Source: an alpha proteobacterium BAL199 (lineage in GTDB: Bacteria; Pseudomonadota; Alphaproteobacteria; Thalassobaculales; Thalassobaculaceae). Taken from it: 64,000 nt of DNA. Shown in pieces: positions 36,461 to 45,630 of the stretch. The first letter of the stretch is position 1, and the number at the start of each line of letters is the position of its first letter. The stretch is from assembly GCA_000171835.1 (NCBI GenBank), contig ABHC01000015.1:62001-126000 (forward strand), in the 5' to 3' direction. The notes below the pieces were generated by a model. The model ran no database searches. It saw nothing but the letters and a program-made list of their open reading frames with translations, and had not been told where the DNA came from. The position numbers and the translations under genes were made by a program.

Positions 36461-37432
36461 CTACCGCAGCATGAACTGGACTGGCACCCGGACCTCCAAC
36501 CTGGCTTGCTGGAACGACGCCGGGACGCCCGGCAAGGGCTGCGCCCGCTCGATCATCCGCTCGACCGCGTGGTCCAGCGAGCGGTCGCCGGCGCTGCGTT
36601 CGATATGGTGCGACAGGACCCTGCCGCTGCGGTCCATCACGAACACCAGCAGGGCGGTGCCTTCGATCCGCCGCTGGCGGGCCCGGTGCGGGTATTCCTT
36701 GTGGCGTTCCAGCCAGGCGCGCAACTGGCTCATGTAGTCGGCGGCACCACCGGCCGTGGCAACCGCTGGCGATGGGGTCCCGCTGTCGGCGCCATGCGCC
36801 GGCTGACCGCCAGCAACAGCACCGCTGTCGCGCGACTGAGTATCCGATGCAGCAGAGACGGCGGCGGCGGGCGGTGCTTCGGCCACCTGGCTGGGCTGCT
36901 CGGTCACCGACCGAGGTGGCGCCGGCTTGGCTATGGTCGATTTGGGGGGGGTGGGCCTGGGTTGTGGAGTCGGCGGCACGACGGCATCACGTGCCTCGAC
37001 CATTTCGGCTTCCGGCATCGGCACGGGCTGAACCTCCGGTGCAGGCGCCTTCACCACCGTCGGCTTCACCGGTTCAATGGCTTCCGGCTTGATCAGCTCC
37101 GGTGGCTCGGCGGCCGACACTGTCTCGGCGACTGTTTCCGGCTTGGGCGGTTCCAATGCCTGAGGTACCGGCGGCGTCACAGGCTCCGCGGTCGCCGGAG
37201 ACGGTTCGGCCGTCGGTGCGGGCACCGCTTTCATCGCATCCTGCCGCGGCCCGGCCGGGGCCTCGGCCGAGGACGGGCCGGCACTCGGCGACAGCATCAC
37301 CTGCAGGCTGCTGCCGCCACCGGCGGTCACTGCGGGTGCCGGGCTGTTCTGAGAAATCCAAGCGGCAGCCATCATGTGGATTCCGAGAGCAACGCCCCCT
37401 GCCGCCAGCCAGTGCTTGCCGCCAACCGTCAT
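36461..37432 (-). CDS. tonB: Energy transducer TonB
   Basis: 323 residues. One N-terminal membrane helix (HWLAAGGVALGIHMMAAAWI) is followed by a long Pro/Glu/Lys/Ala-rich periplasmic linker at about residues 45-225. The C-terminal TonB domain contains YMSQLRAWLERHKEYPHRARQRRIEGTALLVFVMDRSGRVL. It couples the inner-membrane proton gradient to outer-membrane receptors. It is the last gene of exbB-exbD-exbD-tonB and overlaps the preceding exbD as ATGA. An 8-base C run on the coding strand (36944-36951) lies in the linker. No TonB-dependent receptor gene is in the window. Confidence 0.95.
   Translation of the reverse strand: MTVGGKHWLAAGGVALGIHMMAAAWISQNSPAPAVTAGGGSSLQVMLSPSAGPSSAEAPAGPRQDAMKAVPAPTAEPSPATAEPVTPPVPQALEPPKPETVAETVSAAEPPELIKPEAIEPVKPTVVKAPAPEVQPVPMPEAEMVEARDAVVPPTPQPRPTPPKSTIAKPAPPRSVTEQPSQVAEAPPAAAVSAASDTQSRDSGAVAGGQPAHGADSGTPSPAVATAGGAADYMSQLRAWLERHKEYPHRARQRRIEGTALLVFVMDRSGRVLSHHIERSAGDRSLDHAVERMIERAQPLPGVPASFQQARLEVRVPVQFMLR
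36944..36951. repeat. 8-base G/C homopolymer inside tonB
   Basis: Eight consecutive G on the plus strand (C on the coding strand) encode part of the TPPK linker segment of TonB. A slip of one base would remove the C-terminal receptor-contact domain. It is the longest homopolymer I noticed in a coding region here. Confidence 0.7.
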
Positions 37433-37845
37433 TGCCCGCTGCCCGGTACCGTCATCAACCGGACCCGCTCCACCCCGGCGTCGCGCAGGATCTCCATGAT
37501 CCCGACCACCTCCGTCGCCGCCGCCGCGCCGTCCGCCTTTAGGTGGACTTCCTGAGCGGGAGCGTCCACCAACCGCTCGGTCATCGCCGATTTCAGCGCC
37601 GACGCCTCTAGTACCCGGCCGTCCAAGGCCAACTGCCCGTCGGTTCCGATAAGGAGGACAATGCCCTTGAGATCGCGGGGGTCGCCGTTCCTGGACTGCG
37701 GCGGCTCGATCGTAAACGGATCGGTGGCCGACAGACTGCCTACCACCATGAAGAAAATCAGCAGCAGGAAAACCACGTTGATCAGCGGCAGGATGCGATC
37801 GTCCTCATTGGCCGTGCGGGTTCTGTGCAAGTGAGCAAGCCTCAT
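37429..37845 (-). CDS. exbD: ExbD/TolR-family protein, second copy
   Basis: 138 residues. One membrane helix, ILPLINVVFLLLIFFMVVGSL, carries the conserved aspartate region in the form EDDRILPLINVVF, where the usual single functional Asp lies slightly earlier than in the first copy. A periplasmic ExbD domain follows. It overlaps the first exbD stop and the tonB start, both as ATGA. Two different ExbD proteins with one ExbB occur in some TonB2-type systems. The two copies are clearly divergent and not a recent duplication. Confidence 0.88.
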   Translation of the reverse strand: MRLAHLHRTRTANEDDRILPLINVVFLLLIFFMVVGSLSATDPFTIEPPQSRNGDPRDLKGIVLLIGTDGQLALDGRVLEASALKSAMTERLVDAPAQEVHLKADGAAAATEVVGIMEILRDAGVERVRLMTVPGSGQ

Positions 37846-38273
37846 CGTGCCCGGTCCCGGATCAGCGACAGGTCGCGCACACCAGCGGCCGACAGCCGAT
37901 CCAGCACTGCAACCGCCTGCTGCAGAGGAACGCCGGCCGCCGGCTTCACGAACACGGCCTGATCCGGCTTCTCGGCCACCCGAGTTCGGATGGATGCCTC
38001 CAGGCCGTCAAGACCGATGGGACGGCCAGACAGGCGCAGGCCGGCAGTCCGGATCTCCACCAGCACGGCACCCTCCATCGAGGCCGAGGCGGCGCCCGCC
38101 GACGGCGCGCTCAACGTGATCGACCGCCAGTCGAGAAAGCTCGACGCCAGCATGAAGAACACCAGCAGAATGAAGACGACGTCGATCAGCGGCGTCAGGC
38201 TGATCAGCGACCGTCGACGGCGAACCTTAGCGATCGGCCACAAGGGCCGCCGGACGCAGGCGGGCGACGTCAT
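37842..38273 (-). CDS. exbD: ExbD/TolR-family protein, first copy
   Basis: 143 residues counted from ATG 38273, chosen because GGAG stands seven bases upstream; an in-frame ATG at 38291 would add six residues. The membrane helix LTPLIDVVFILLVFFMLASSFLD contains the essential proton-path Asp in PLIDVVF. The rest is a periplasmic ExbD domain with the VFVKPAAGVPLQQAVAVLDRL region. The gene overlaps the exbB end by 47 bases. Confidence 0.9.
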   Translation of the reverse strand: MTSPACVRRPLWPIAKVRRRRSLISLTPLIDVVFILLVFFMLASSFLDWRSITLSAPSAGAASASMEGAVLVEIRTAGLRLSGRPIGLDGLEASIRTRVAEKPDQAVFVKPAAGVPLQQAVAVLDRLSAAGVRDLSLIRDRAR

Positions 38274-38994
38274 GGCGGGGCTCCACGGCATGCTCGGTGA
38301 GGACGGGTTCGATGGTCAGGTCGCGGGTGAAGACCTGGGTGACGACATTCTCCATCTCGTGGGTCAGCCGATCGACGATCCGCTCCAGCCAAGCCAGGAT
38401 CCCGACAACCGGGATTGCGACGGCAAGGCCGACGGCGGTCGTCAGCAACGCTTCCCAGATACCGCCCGACAGGATGGAGGGATCGACCTGCGACCCCGCC
38501 TGCTCGAGTTGGCGGAACGCCTCAATCATGCCCAGCACGGTGCCGAACAAGCCGAGCAACGGCGCCACGCTGGCGATGACCTCGAGCGGCCGAAAGTACA
38601 TGCGCAGATCCTCGATCCGGTCGGTAGCCAATCGGGCCACCTCCTCGCGAACCATTGCCTCCGGCAGATCCCGGTACAGGGTTCCGCGAACGGCGCAGGC
38701 AACCACCTGCGCCACCGGGTTGCGCGACCGGGCAGCGGCATCGATCGCCTCGATCGACCGGCCAGCCCGGTGCAAGGCGAGCGCCCGGCGCGCGGTGGTC
38801 CGGTCCCCGACCCGGCTCATTGCGAACTGCCACAATTTGACCAGGATGATCGCCAGCGCGACCACCGACATGGCGGCCAAAACGGCCACCACCGGGCCAC
38901 CGGCGGTCACCATTTCAAAGACCTGCTCCGATACGCCCGGCTCGACCGCGTCGGCCGGGTTGGTCGACATCGGGCCAACCTGTTCAATCGTCAT
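38227..38994 (-). CDS. exbB: ExbB/TolQ-family proton channel protein
   Basis: 255 residues with three membrane helices: VVAVLAAMSVVALAIILVKLW, SVAPLLGLFGTVLGMIEAF, and LLTTAVGLAVAIPVVGILAW. GLFGTVLGMI and TAVGLAVAIP are the ExbB signatures. It forms the proton channel with ExbD and energises TonB. AAGGG eight bases before the ATG supports the start. Upstream lies a 9-bp inverted repeat that overlaps the likely promoter, suggesting iron control. Confidence 0.94.
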   Translation of the reverse strand: MTIEQVGPMSTNPADAVEPGVSEQVFEMVTAGGPVVAVLAAMSVVALAIILVKLWQFAMSRVGDRTTARRALALHRAGRSIEAIDAAARSRNPVAQVVACAVRGTLYRDLPEAMVREEVARLATDRIEDLRMYFRPLEVIASVAPLLGLFGTVLGMIEAFRQLEQAGSQVDPSILSGGIWEALLTTAVGLAVAIPVVGILAWLERIVDRLTHEMENVVTQVFTRDLTIEPVLTEHAVEPRHDVARLRPAALVADR

Positions 38995-39041
38995 TGCAGT
39001 TGCCCTTGAGCGAGCGGATTACGGATGCAGGTTCCGTATTA

Positions 39042-39070
39042 CTATTGAAAATCAGTCGCAATTTCAATAG
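39042..39070 (-). promoter_or_regulatory. Inverted repeat overlapping the exbB promoter, candidate iron-responsive operator
   Basis: CTATTGAAA at 39042-39050 and TTTCAATAG at 39062-39070 are perfect 9-bp arms around an 11-base spacer. Read on the minus strand, TTGAAA at 39067-39062 can serve as -35, with AGTAAT 18 bases later as -10. The A/T-rich arms recall Fur- or Irr-type sites, and exb-tonB genes are usually iron-controlled. The centre is 62 bases before the exbB start. Confidence 0.6.
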
Positions 39071-39404
39071 ACACATCGCATGGCAGTTCAATGAGTGCGG
39101 ACAGCTAATCTCGCCGCACGGAAACTGCTGATGGTTCGTGCCGCATCCCATTCGCCGACCGGTCCGGACGCCGTGGTTCTGGAATGGGTCGTATAGCCTC
39201 GTCGCCGTCTACCGCGATGGCTCGCACGGCGAGCGATGCCGGTGATCACATGGACGGCCGAAGCGGCAGCACCGACGACTTAGGCCAACCTTGCAGCCCA
39301 CCACTCCACAGCGTTGACACAGAAGCGTTTCTCGGAAGTCACGGCAACTCGCGTATGTCTTTGGTTAACGGGCGGGATGATCCCAATCAGCCGGAGATGC
39401 GAGC
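39071..39404. other. Intergenic space before the ECF sigma gene
   Basis: About 330 bases between the exb operator and the sigma factor start. A 74-codon frame (39184-39408) overlaps the sigma start, but it has no ribosome site and a low-complexity product, so I do not call it. I see no clear promoter, hairpin or RNA gene in this stretch. Confidence 0.5.
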
Positions 39405-39971
39405 GTGACCGACCTGATCGAAGACCCCACGACACAGATCCGCGAACTGACCCGGCAAGCCTCGTACCTTACGGCAAACCGGGCAGACGCCGACGATATG
39501 GTGCAGGACTCCCTCGTCCGCGCCCTCAGCTATGTGAAGGACGGCGGAGCCATCCGGAACTGGCAGGCCTACCTGTACCGCATCCTGCGAAATGTCCGGG
39601 CCGATCACGTCGGCCGTCAGGCCCGGCGCGGCCCCACTGTCCTTCTCGATGATGTCGAACACCAACTCGGCATCCCGGCCCCGCAGCCTTCCGAGCTTCT
39701 GTTGCGGGAACTGGGCGAAGCGCTTGATCGTCTTCCGGCCAGCCAGCGGCGTGTGATTCACATGGTCGCCGTCGACGGCTTATCCTACCAGGACGCCGCC
39801 GAGCAGCTCGGTATTCCGATCGGAACGGTGATGTCGCGTCTGCACCGCGGTCGCTGTGCCCTGCGGCGAGAGATCGGTGACGATTCGATGGAGGCGCTCA
39901 GCCCGATCGCCCACCAACCCAACCGCCGCAAGCTGCGCGACGGCGGCCGCACTGCGGCGGCCGTCGGCTGA
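39405..39971 (+). CDS. ECF-type RNA polymerase sigma factor
   Basis: 188 residues starting with GTG at 39405, GGAG eight bases upstream. Sigma-2 covers about residues 10-75 (ASYLTANRADADDMVQDSLVRALSY and IRNWQAYLYRILRNVRADH). Sigma-4 covers about 100-160 (LGEALDRLPASQRRVIHMVAVDGLSYQDAAEQLGIPIGTVMSRLHRGR). There is a 25-residue Arg-rich tail after sigma-4. No anti-sigma factor, FecR-like or NepR-like gene lies beside it, so its control is unclear. The divergent neighbour is the exb-tonB operon, but typical iron-starvation sigma genes are paired with fecR, which is absent. Confidence 0.88.
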   Translation: MTDLIEDPTTQIRELTRQASYLTANRADADDMVQDSLVRALSYVKDGGAIRNWQAYLYRILRNVRADHVGRQARRGPTVLLDDVEHQLGIPAPQPSELLLRELGEALDRLPASQRRVIHMVAVDGLSYQDAAEQLGIPIGTVMSRLHRGRCALRREIGDDSMEALSPIAHQPNRRKLRDGGRTAAAVG

Positions 39972-39984
39972 TGCCCTCTCTGGG

Positions 39985-41707
<1,723 letters not shown>

Positions 41708-41710
41708 TCC

Positions 41711-42724
41711 ATGCCGCGCATGACGATGATCGAGGCGATCCGCGACGCCATGCACGTCACGATGGCCCAGGACCCCAACGTGGTGGTGTTCGGCGAGGAC
41801 GTCGGCTATTTCGGTGGCGTGTTCCGCTGCACCCAGGGCCTGCAGCAGAAGTTTGGCCGGTCGCGCTGCTTCGACGCGCCGATCAACGAGTCCGGGATCA
41901 TCGGCGCTGCCGTCGGCATGGCCGCCTACGGGCTGCGACCGTGCGTGGAAATCCAGTTCGCCGACTATGTCTACCCCGGCTATGACCAGATCGTCTCCGA
42001 AGCGGCCCGACTGCGCTACCGCTCCAACGGCGATTTCACAGCTCCCCTGACCATCCGCATGCCGACCGGCGGCGGCATTCACGGCGGCCAGACCCACAGC
42101 CAGAGCCCGGAAGCCCTGTTCACCCATGTCTCCGGGCTCAAGACAGTGGTGCCGTCCAATCCCTACGACGCCAAGGGCCTCCTCATCGCGTCGATCGAGG
42201 ACGACGACCCGGTGATCTTCCTGGAGCCGAAGCGGCTCTATAACGGCCCATTCGACGGCCACCACGACCGTCCGGTGACACCCTGGGCGAAGCACCCGCT
42301 GGGCGACGTGCCGGAGGGCCACTATACGGTCCCGCTCGGCAAAGCGGTGGTCCGGCGTCCCGGCAAGGCGGTGACCGTCCTGGCCTACGGCACGATGGTC
42401 CATGTCGCGGAAGCGGCGGCCGAAGAGACCGGGATCGACGCCGAGGTGATCGACCTGCGCACCCTGCTGCCGCTGGATCTCGACACCATCACCACGTCGG
42501 TGACCAAGACCGGGCGCTGCGTCGTGGTGCACGAGGCGACCCTAACCTCCGGCTTCGGTGCCGAACTGTGCGCGCTGGTCCAGGAGCATTGTTTCTATTC
42601 GCTAGAGAAGCCAATCGCCCGGGTCGCTGGCTGGGACACCCCCTATCCGCACGCCCAGGAATGGGATTACTTCCCCGGGCCGAAGCGCATCGGCGAAGCG
42701 CTGATCAACGCGATGGAGGGCTGA
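41711..42724 (+). CDS. bkdA2: Branched-chain 2-oxoacid dehydrogenase E1 beta subunit
   Basis: 337 residues. The family blocks are TMIEAIRDAMHVTMAQDPNVVVFGEDVGYFGGVFRCTQGL, DAPINESGIIGAAVGMAAYGLRPCVEIQFADY and GGGIHGGQTHSQSPEALF. The C-terminal transketolase domain includes VVVHEATLTSGFGAEL. It joins the alpha subunit in an alpha2-beta2 E1 heterotetramer. It lies three bases after bkdA1 and one base before bkdB, so the three genes form one operon. Confidence 0.97.
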   Translation: MPRMTMIEAIRDAMHVTMAQDPNVVVFGEDVGYFGGVFRCTQGLQQKFGRSRCFDAPINESGIIGAAVGMAAYGLRPCVEIQFADYVYPGYDQIVSEAARLRYRSNGDFTAPLTIRMPTGGGIHGGQTHSQSPEALFTHVSGLKTVVPSNPYDAKGLLIASIEDDDPVIFLEPKRLYNGPFDGHHDRPVTPWAKHPLGDVPEGHYTVPLGKAVVRRPGKAVTVLAYGTMVHVAEAAAEETGIDAEVIDLRTLLPLDLDTITTSVTKTGRCVVVHEATLTSGFGAELCALVQEHCFYSLEKPIARVAGWDTPYPHAQEWDYFPGPKRIGEALINAMEG

Positions 42725-42725
42725 G

Positions 42726-44027
42726 ATGGCCGAGCACGTCATCAAACTGCCCGACGTCGGCGAAGGCGTGGCCGAAGCCGAGGTGGTCGAGTGGAACGTC
42801 AAGGTCGGTGACATCGTCCAGGAGGACGCCATCCTCGCCAGCGTGATGACCGACAAGGCGGCGGTCGAGATCCCGTCGCCGGTCGCCGGCACGGTTTCCT
42901 GGCTGGGTGCCGAAGTCGGCGAGTCGCTCGCCGTAGGCTCGCCACTGGTGAAGATCGAGATTGCCGGCGATGCGCCAGTTCCGGTGGATGAGGAGTTGTC
43001 CGCCGAGTCGGACGGTCCGCCACCGCCTGCACCAATGCCATCAAGGTCCAAACCTGTGGCCACCCCTGCCCCTAGGGCCAAGACGACAGCGGCGTCCATG
43101 GCGCAACCGCAGGCCGGCATGCCGCGTCGTGAAGGCGAAAAGCCAAGCGCTTCACCCGCCGTGCGCAAGCGTGCCCGCGACGCCGGGATCGACCTGCGGC
43201 AGGTCCGCGGGTCGGGTCCCGCGGGCCGCATCAACCACGAGGATCTTGAGGCCTTCATCGAGGCCGGTCCGTTGGCCGCTGCCGGCACCGCGCTGCGAGC
43301 CGATACGTCGGTCAATGACGTCAAGGTCGTCGGCCTGCGCCGCAAGATCGCCGAGAAGATGGCGCTGTCCAAAAGCCGAATCGCCCACATCACCTATGTG
43401 GACGAGGTCGACGTTACCGCGCTTGAGGACCTGCGCGCCCAGCTCAACCGCCAGAAACAGGATACCCAGCCGAAACTGACCCTGCTGCCGTTCCTGATGC
43501 GGGCGATGGTTAAGGCGATCGCCGATCAGCCGGCGATGAACGCGCACTACGACGACGATGCCGGCGTCATCCACCAGTTTGGCGGGGTGCACATCGGCAT
43601 CGCGGCGCAGACCCCGAACGGCTTGGTGGTTCCGGTGGTCAAGCACGCCGAGGCTCGCGACATCTGGAGCTGCGGTAGCGAGATGAACCGGTTAGCCGAG
43701 GTCGCCAAGGCCGGCACCGCCAGCCGGGACGAATTGAGCGGCTCGACCATCACCATCACCTCGCTTGGTGCGATGGGTGGTCTGGTGACGACGCCGGTGA
43801 TCAACCATCCGGAGGTGGCGATCGTCGGGGTTAACAAGATCCAGGTCCGCCCGGTCTGGGACGGCAGCCAGTTCGTCCCGCGCAAGATGATGAACCTGTC
43901 GTCGAGCTTCGATCACCGGGTAATCGACGGCTGGGACGCCGCGGTGTTCGTCCAGCGCATCAAGAGCCTGCTTGAGGCTCCCGCCATGATTTTCATGAGC
44001 GACCATCTTTATAAATCAACCAGTTAG
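42726..44027 (+). CDS. bkdB: Branched-chain 2-oxoacid dehydrogenase E2 (lipoamide acyltransferase)
   Basis: 433 residues: one lipoyl domain at 1-80 with lipoylated Lys44 in MTDKAAVEIPSP; a Pro/Ala linker; a peripheral subunit-binding domain at about 138-175 (ASPAVRKRARDAGIDLRQVRGSGPAGRINHEDLEAF); and the catalytic domain with His397 and Asp401 in SSSFDHRVIDGWDAA. It transfers the acyl group to CoA and forms the core of the complex. GGAGG precedes the start. A 193-base AT-rich space with a promoter separates it from lpdV. Confidence 0.96.
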   Translation: MAEHVIKLPDVGEGVAEAEVVEWNVKVGDIVQEDAILASVMTDKAAVEIPSPVAGTVSWLGAEVGESLAVGSPLVKIEIAGDAPVPVDEELSAESDGPPPPAPMPSRSKPVATPAPRAKTTAASMAQPQAGMPRREGEKPSASPAVRKRARDAGIDLRQVRGSGPAGRINHEDLEAFIEAGPLAAAGTALRADTSVNDVKVVGLRRKIAEKMALSKSRIAHITYVDEVDVTALEDLRAQLNRQKQDTQPKLTLLPFLMRAMVKAIADQPAMNAHYDDDAGVIHQFGGVHIGIAAQTPNGLVVPVVKHAEARDIWSCGSEMNRLAEVAKAGTASRDELSGSTITITSLGAMGGLVTTPVINHPEVAIVGVNKIQVRPVWDGSQFVPRKMMNLSSSFDHRVIDGWDAAVFVQRIKSLLEAPAMIFMSDHLYKSTS

Positions 44028-44162
44028 CCTGATAATTTCCGATGTTTGTCATTTAGTTGTCAGGCTGTTTGTTTTCCTATTGTTCTTCGTCATCGGTGTT
44101 CCGGCGGAAGGAATGCCTATCACAAGGGAATTCTAGTAATGCTATGGTATGACAACTACCCT

Positions 44163-44190
44163 TTGTAACTTATTGATTTATCGATATAAT
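44163..44190 (+). promoter_or_regulatory. Sigma-70-like promoter before lpdV
   Basis: TTGTAA at 44163-44168 and a consensus TATAAT at 44185-44190 are separated by 16 bases, ending 30 bases before the lpdV ATG. The whole space 44028-44220 is markedly AT-rich compared with the surrounding genes. It would allow lpdV expression apart from bkdA1A2B, useful because E3 can serve several complexes. Confidence 0.6.
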
Positions 44191-44220
44191 ATATGTTGAT
44201 TTTCATCTGAGGGCATCGCC

Positions 44221-45615
44221 ATGAAGGACATTTCCTGCACGGTGCTGGTGGTGGGTGCCGGTCCTGGCGGCTACGTCGCCGCGATCCGGGCCGGCCAGCT
44301 TGGTCTGGATACCGTCATCGTCGAGGCGAAGCGGCCGGGCGGGACCTGCCTGAACGTCGGCTGCATCCCGTCAAAGGCGCTGATCCACGCTGCGGACGAG
44401 TTCCTGAAGATCCGAGAGATGGCGCAGGGCAAGCGCACACCCGGCATCCGACTGGAGACGCCGAGCTTCGATCTCAGCGCCTGCCGGGACTGGAAGGACG
44501 GCATCGTGAACCGCTTGACCAACGGGGTCGCCGGACTGCTGAAGAAGGAGCGGGTCAAGACGGTGGAGGGCTGGGCCACCTTCCGCGACGGCAAGACCGT
44601 CGAAGTCACGACCGCGACCGGGCCGCAGGTGATCCGCGCCGAGCACGTGATCATCGCCACCGGGTCCGAGCCGGTAACCTTGCCATCGCTGCCGTTCGGC
44701 GGCCGGGTGATCTCCTCGACCGAAGCCCTCGCCCTGCCCACCCCACCGGAACGGCTGGTCGTGGTCGGCGCCGGCTACATCGGGCTGGAACTCGGAACCG
44801 CGTTCCGCAAGCTCGGGTCCGACGTCACGATCGTCGAAGCCACCGACCGCATCCTGCCCCTGTACGACGCCGACCTCACGCGGCCGGTCGCCAACCGGCT
44901 GCACGACCTCGGGATCGCCGTGCACCTCGGCGCGAAGGCTCGCGGCATGGCCGGCGGCGAAGCGCTGCTGGTCGAGACCGCCGACGGCAGCGAGGCCCGG
45001 TTTCCGGCCGACGCGGTGCTGGTGACCGTCGGCCGTCGGCCGCTGACCGAGGGCTGGGGTCGCGAGGAACTGGCGCTCGACATGGACGGCCAGTTCATCG
45101 CGATCGACGAGCACTGCCGCACCTCGATGCGCGGCATCTATGCAGTCGGCGACGTCACCGGCGAGCCCATGCTGGCCCACCGGGCGATGGCGCAGGGCGA
45201 AATGGTGGCCGAGATCATAGCCGGCGAGAAGCGTGCCTGGGACAAGGTGTCGATCCCGGCGGTCTGCTTCACCGACCCGGAGATCGTCACAGCCGGCCTG
45301 TCGCCGGAGCAGGCTCGCGCCGCCGGGCTCGAGATCAAGACCGGGCAGTTCCCGTTCCAGGCCAACGGCCGGGCCATGACGACCGAAATCGAGGAAGGTT
45401 TCGTGCGGATCGTCGCCCGCGCCGACAATCATCTGGTGCTGGGACTGCAAGCGGTCGGCACCGGCGTATCGGAATTGTCCTCATCATTCAGCCTCGCCCT
45501 GGAGATGGGCTGTCGGCTGGAGGACGTCGCAGCGACGATCCACGCCCACCCGACGCTGAGCGAAGCTATTCCGGAAGCCGCGCTGCGGACCCTGGGGCAC
45601 GCCCTGCACATCTGA
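44221..45615 (+). CDS. lpdV: Dihydrolipoyl dehydrogenase (E3)
   Basis: 464-residue FAD enzyme. [18 protein letters not shown] binds FAD, Cys43 and Cys48 in [13 protein letters not shown] form the redox disulphide, and [19 protein letters not shown] is the NAD site. [22 protein letters not shown] and the C-terminal HAHPTLSEA hold the rest of the active site. It reoxidises the lipoyl group of BkdB. The position after bkdB supports the lpdV name, though it has its own probable promoter. Confidence 0.95.
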   Translation: MKDISCTVLVVGAGPGGYVAAIRAGQLGLDTVIVEAKRPGGTCLNVGCIPSKALIHAADEFLKIREMAQGKRTPGIRLETPSFDLSACRDWKDGIVNRLTNGVAGLLKKERVKTVEGWATFRDGKTVEVTTATGPQVIRAEHVIIATGSEPVTLPSLPFGGRVISSTEALALPTPPERLVVVGAGYIGLELGTAFRKLGSDVTIVEATDRILPLYDADLTRPVANRLHDLGIAVHLGAKARGMAGGEALLVETADGSEARFPADAVLVTVGRRPLTEGWGREELALDMDGQFIAIDEHCRTSMRGIYAVGDVTGEPMLAHRAMAQGEMVAEIIAGEKRAWDKVSIPAVCFTDPEIVTAGLSPEQARAAGLEIKTGQFPFQANGRAMTTEIEEGFVRIVARADNHLVLGLQAVGTGVSELSSSFSLALEMGCRLEDVAATIHAHPTLSEAIPEAALRTLGHALHI

Positions 45616-45630
45616 GGCAGCCAGCGGCCT

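Noticed and set aside
39184-39408. 74-codon frame overlapping the ECF sigma start by GTGA
   Set aside because: The overlap is suggestive of coupling, but there is no ribosome site, no recognisable domain and the composition looks random.
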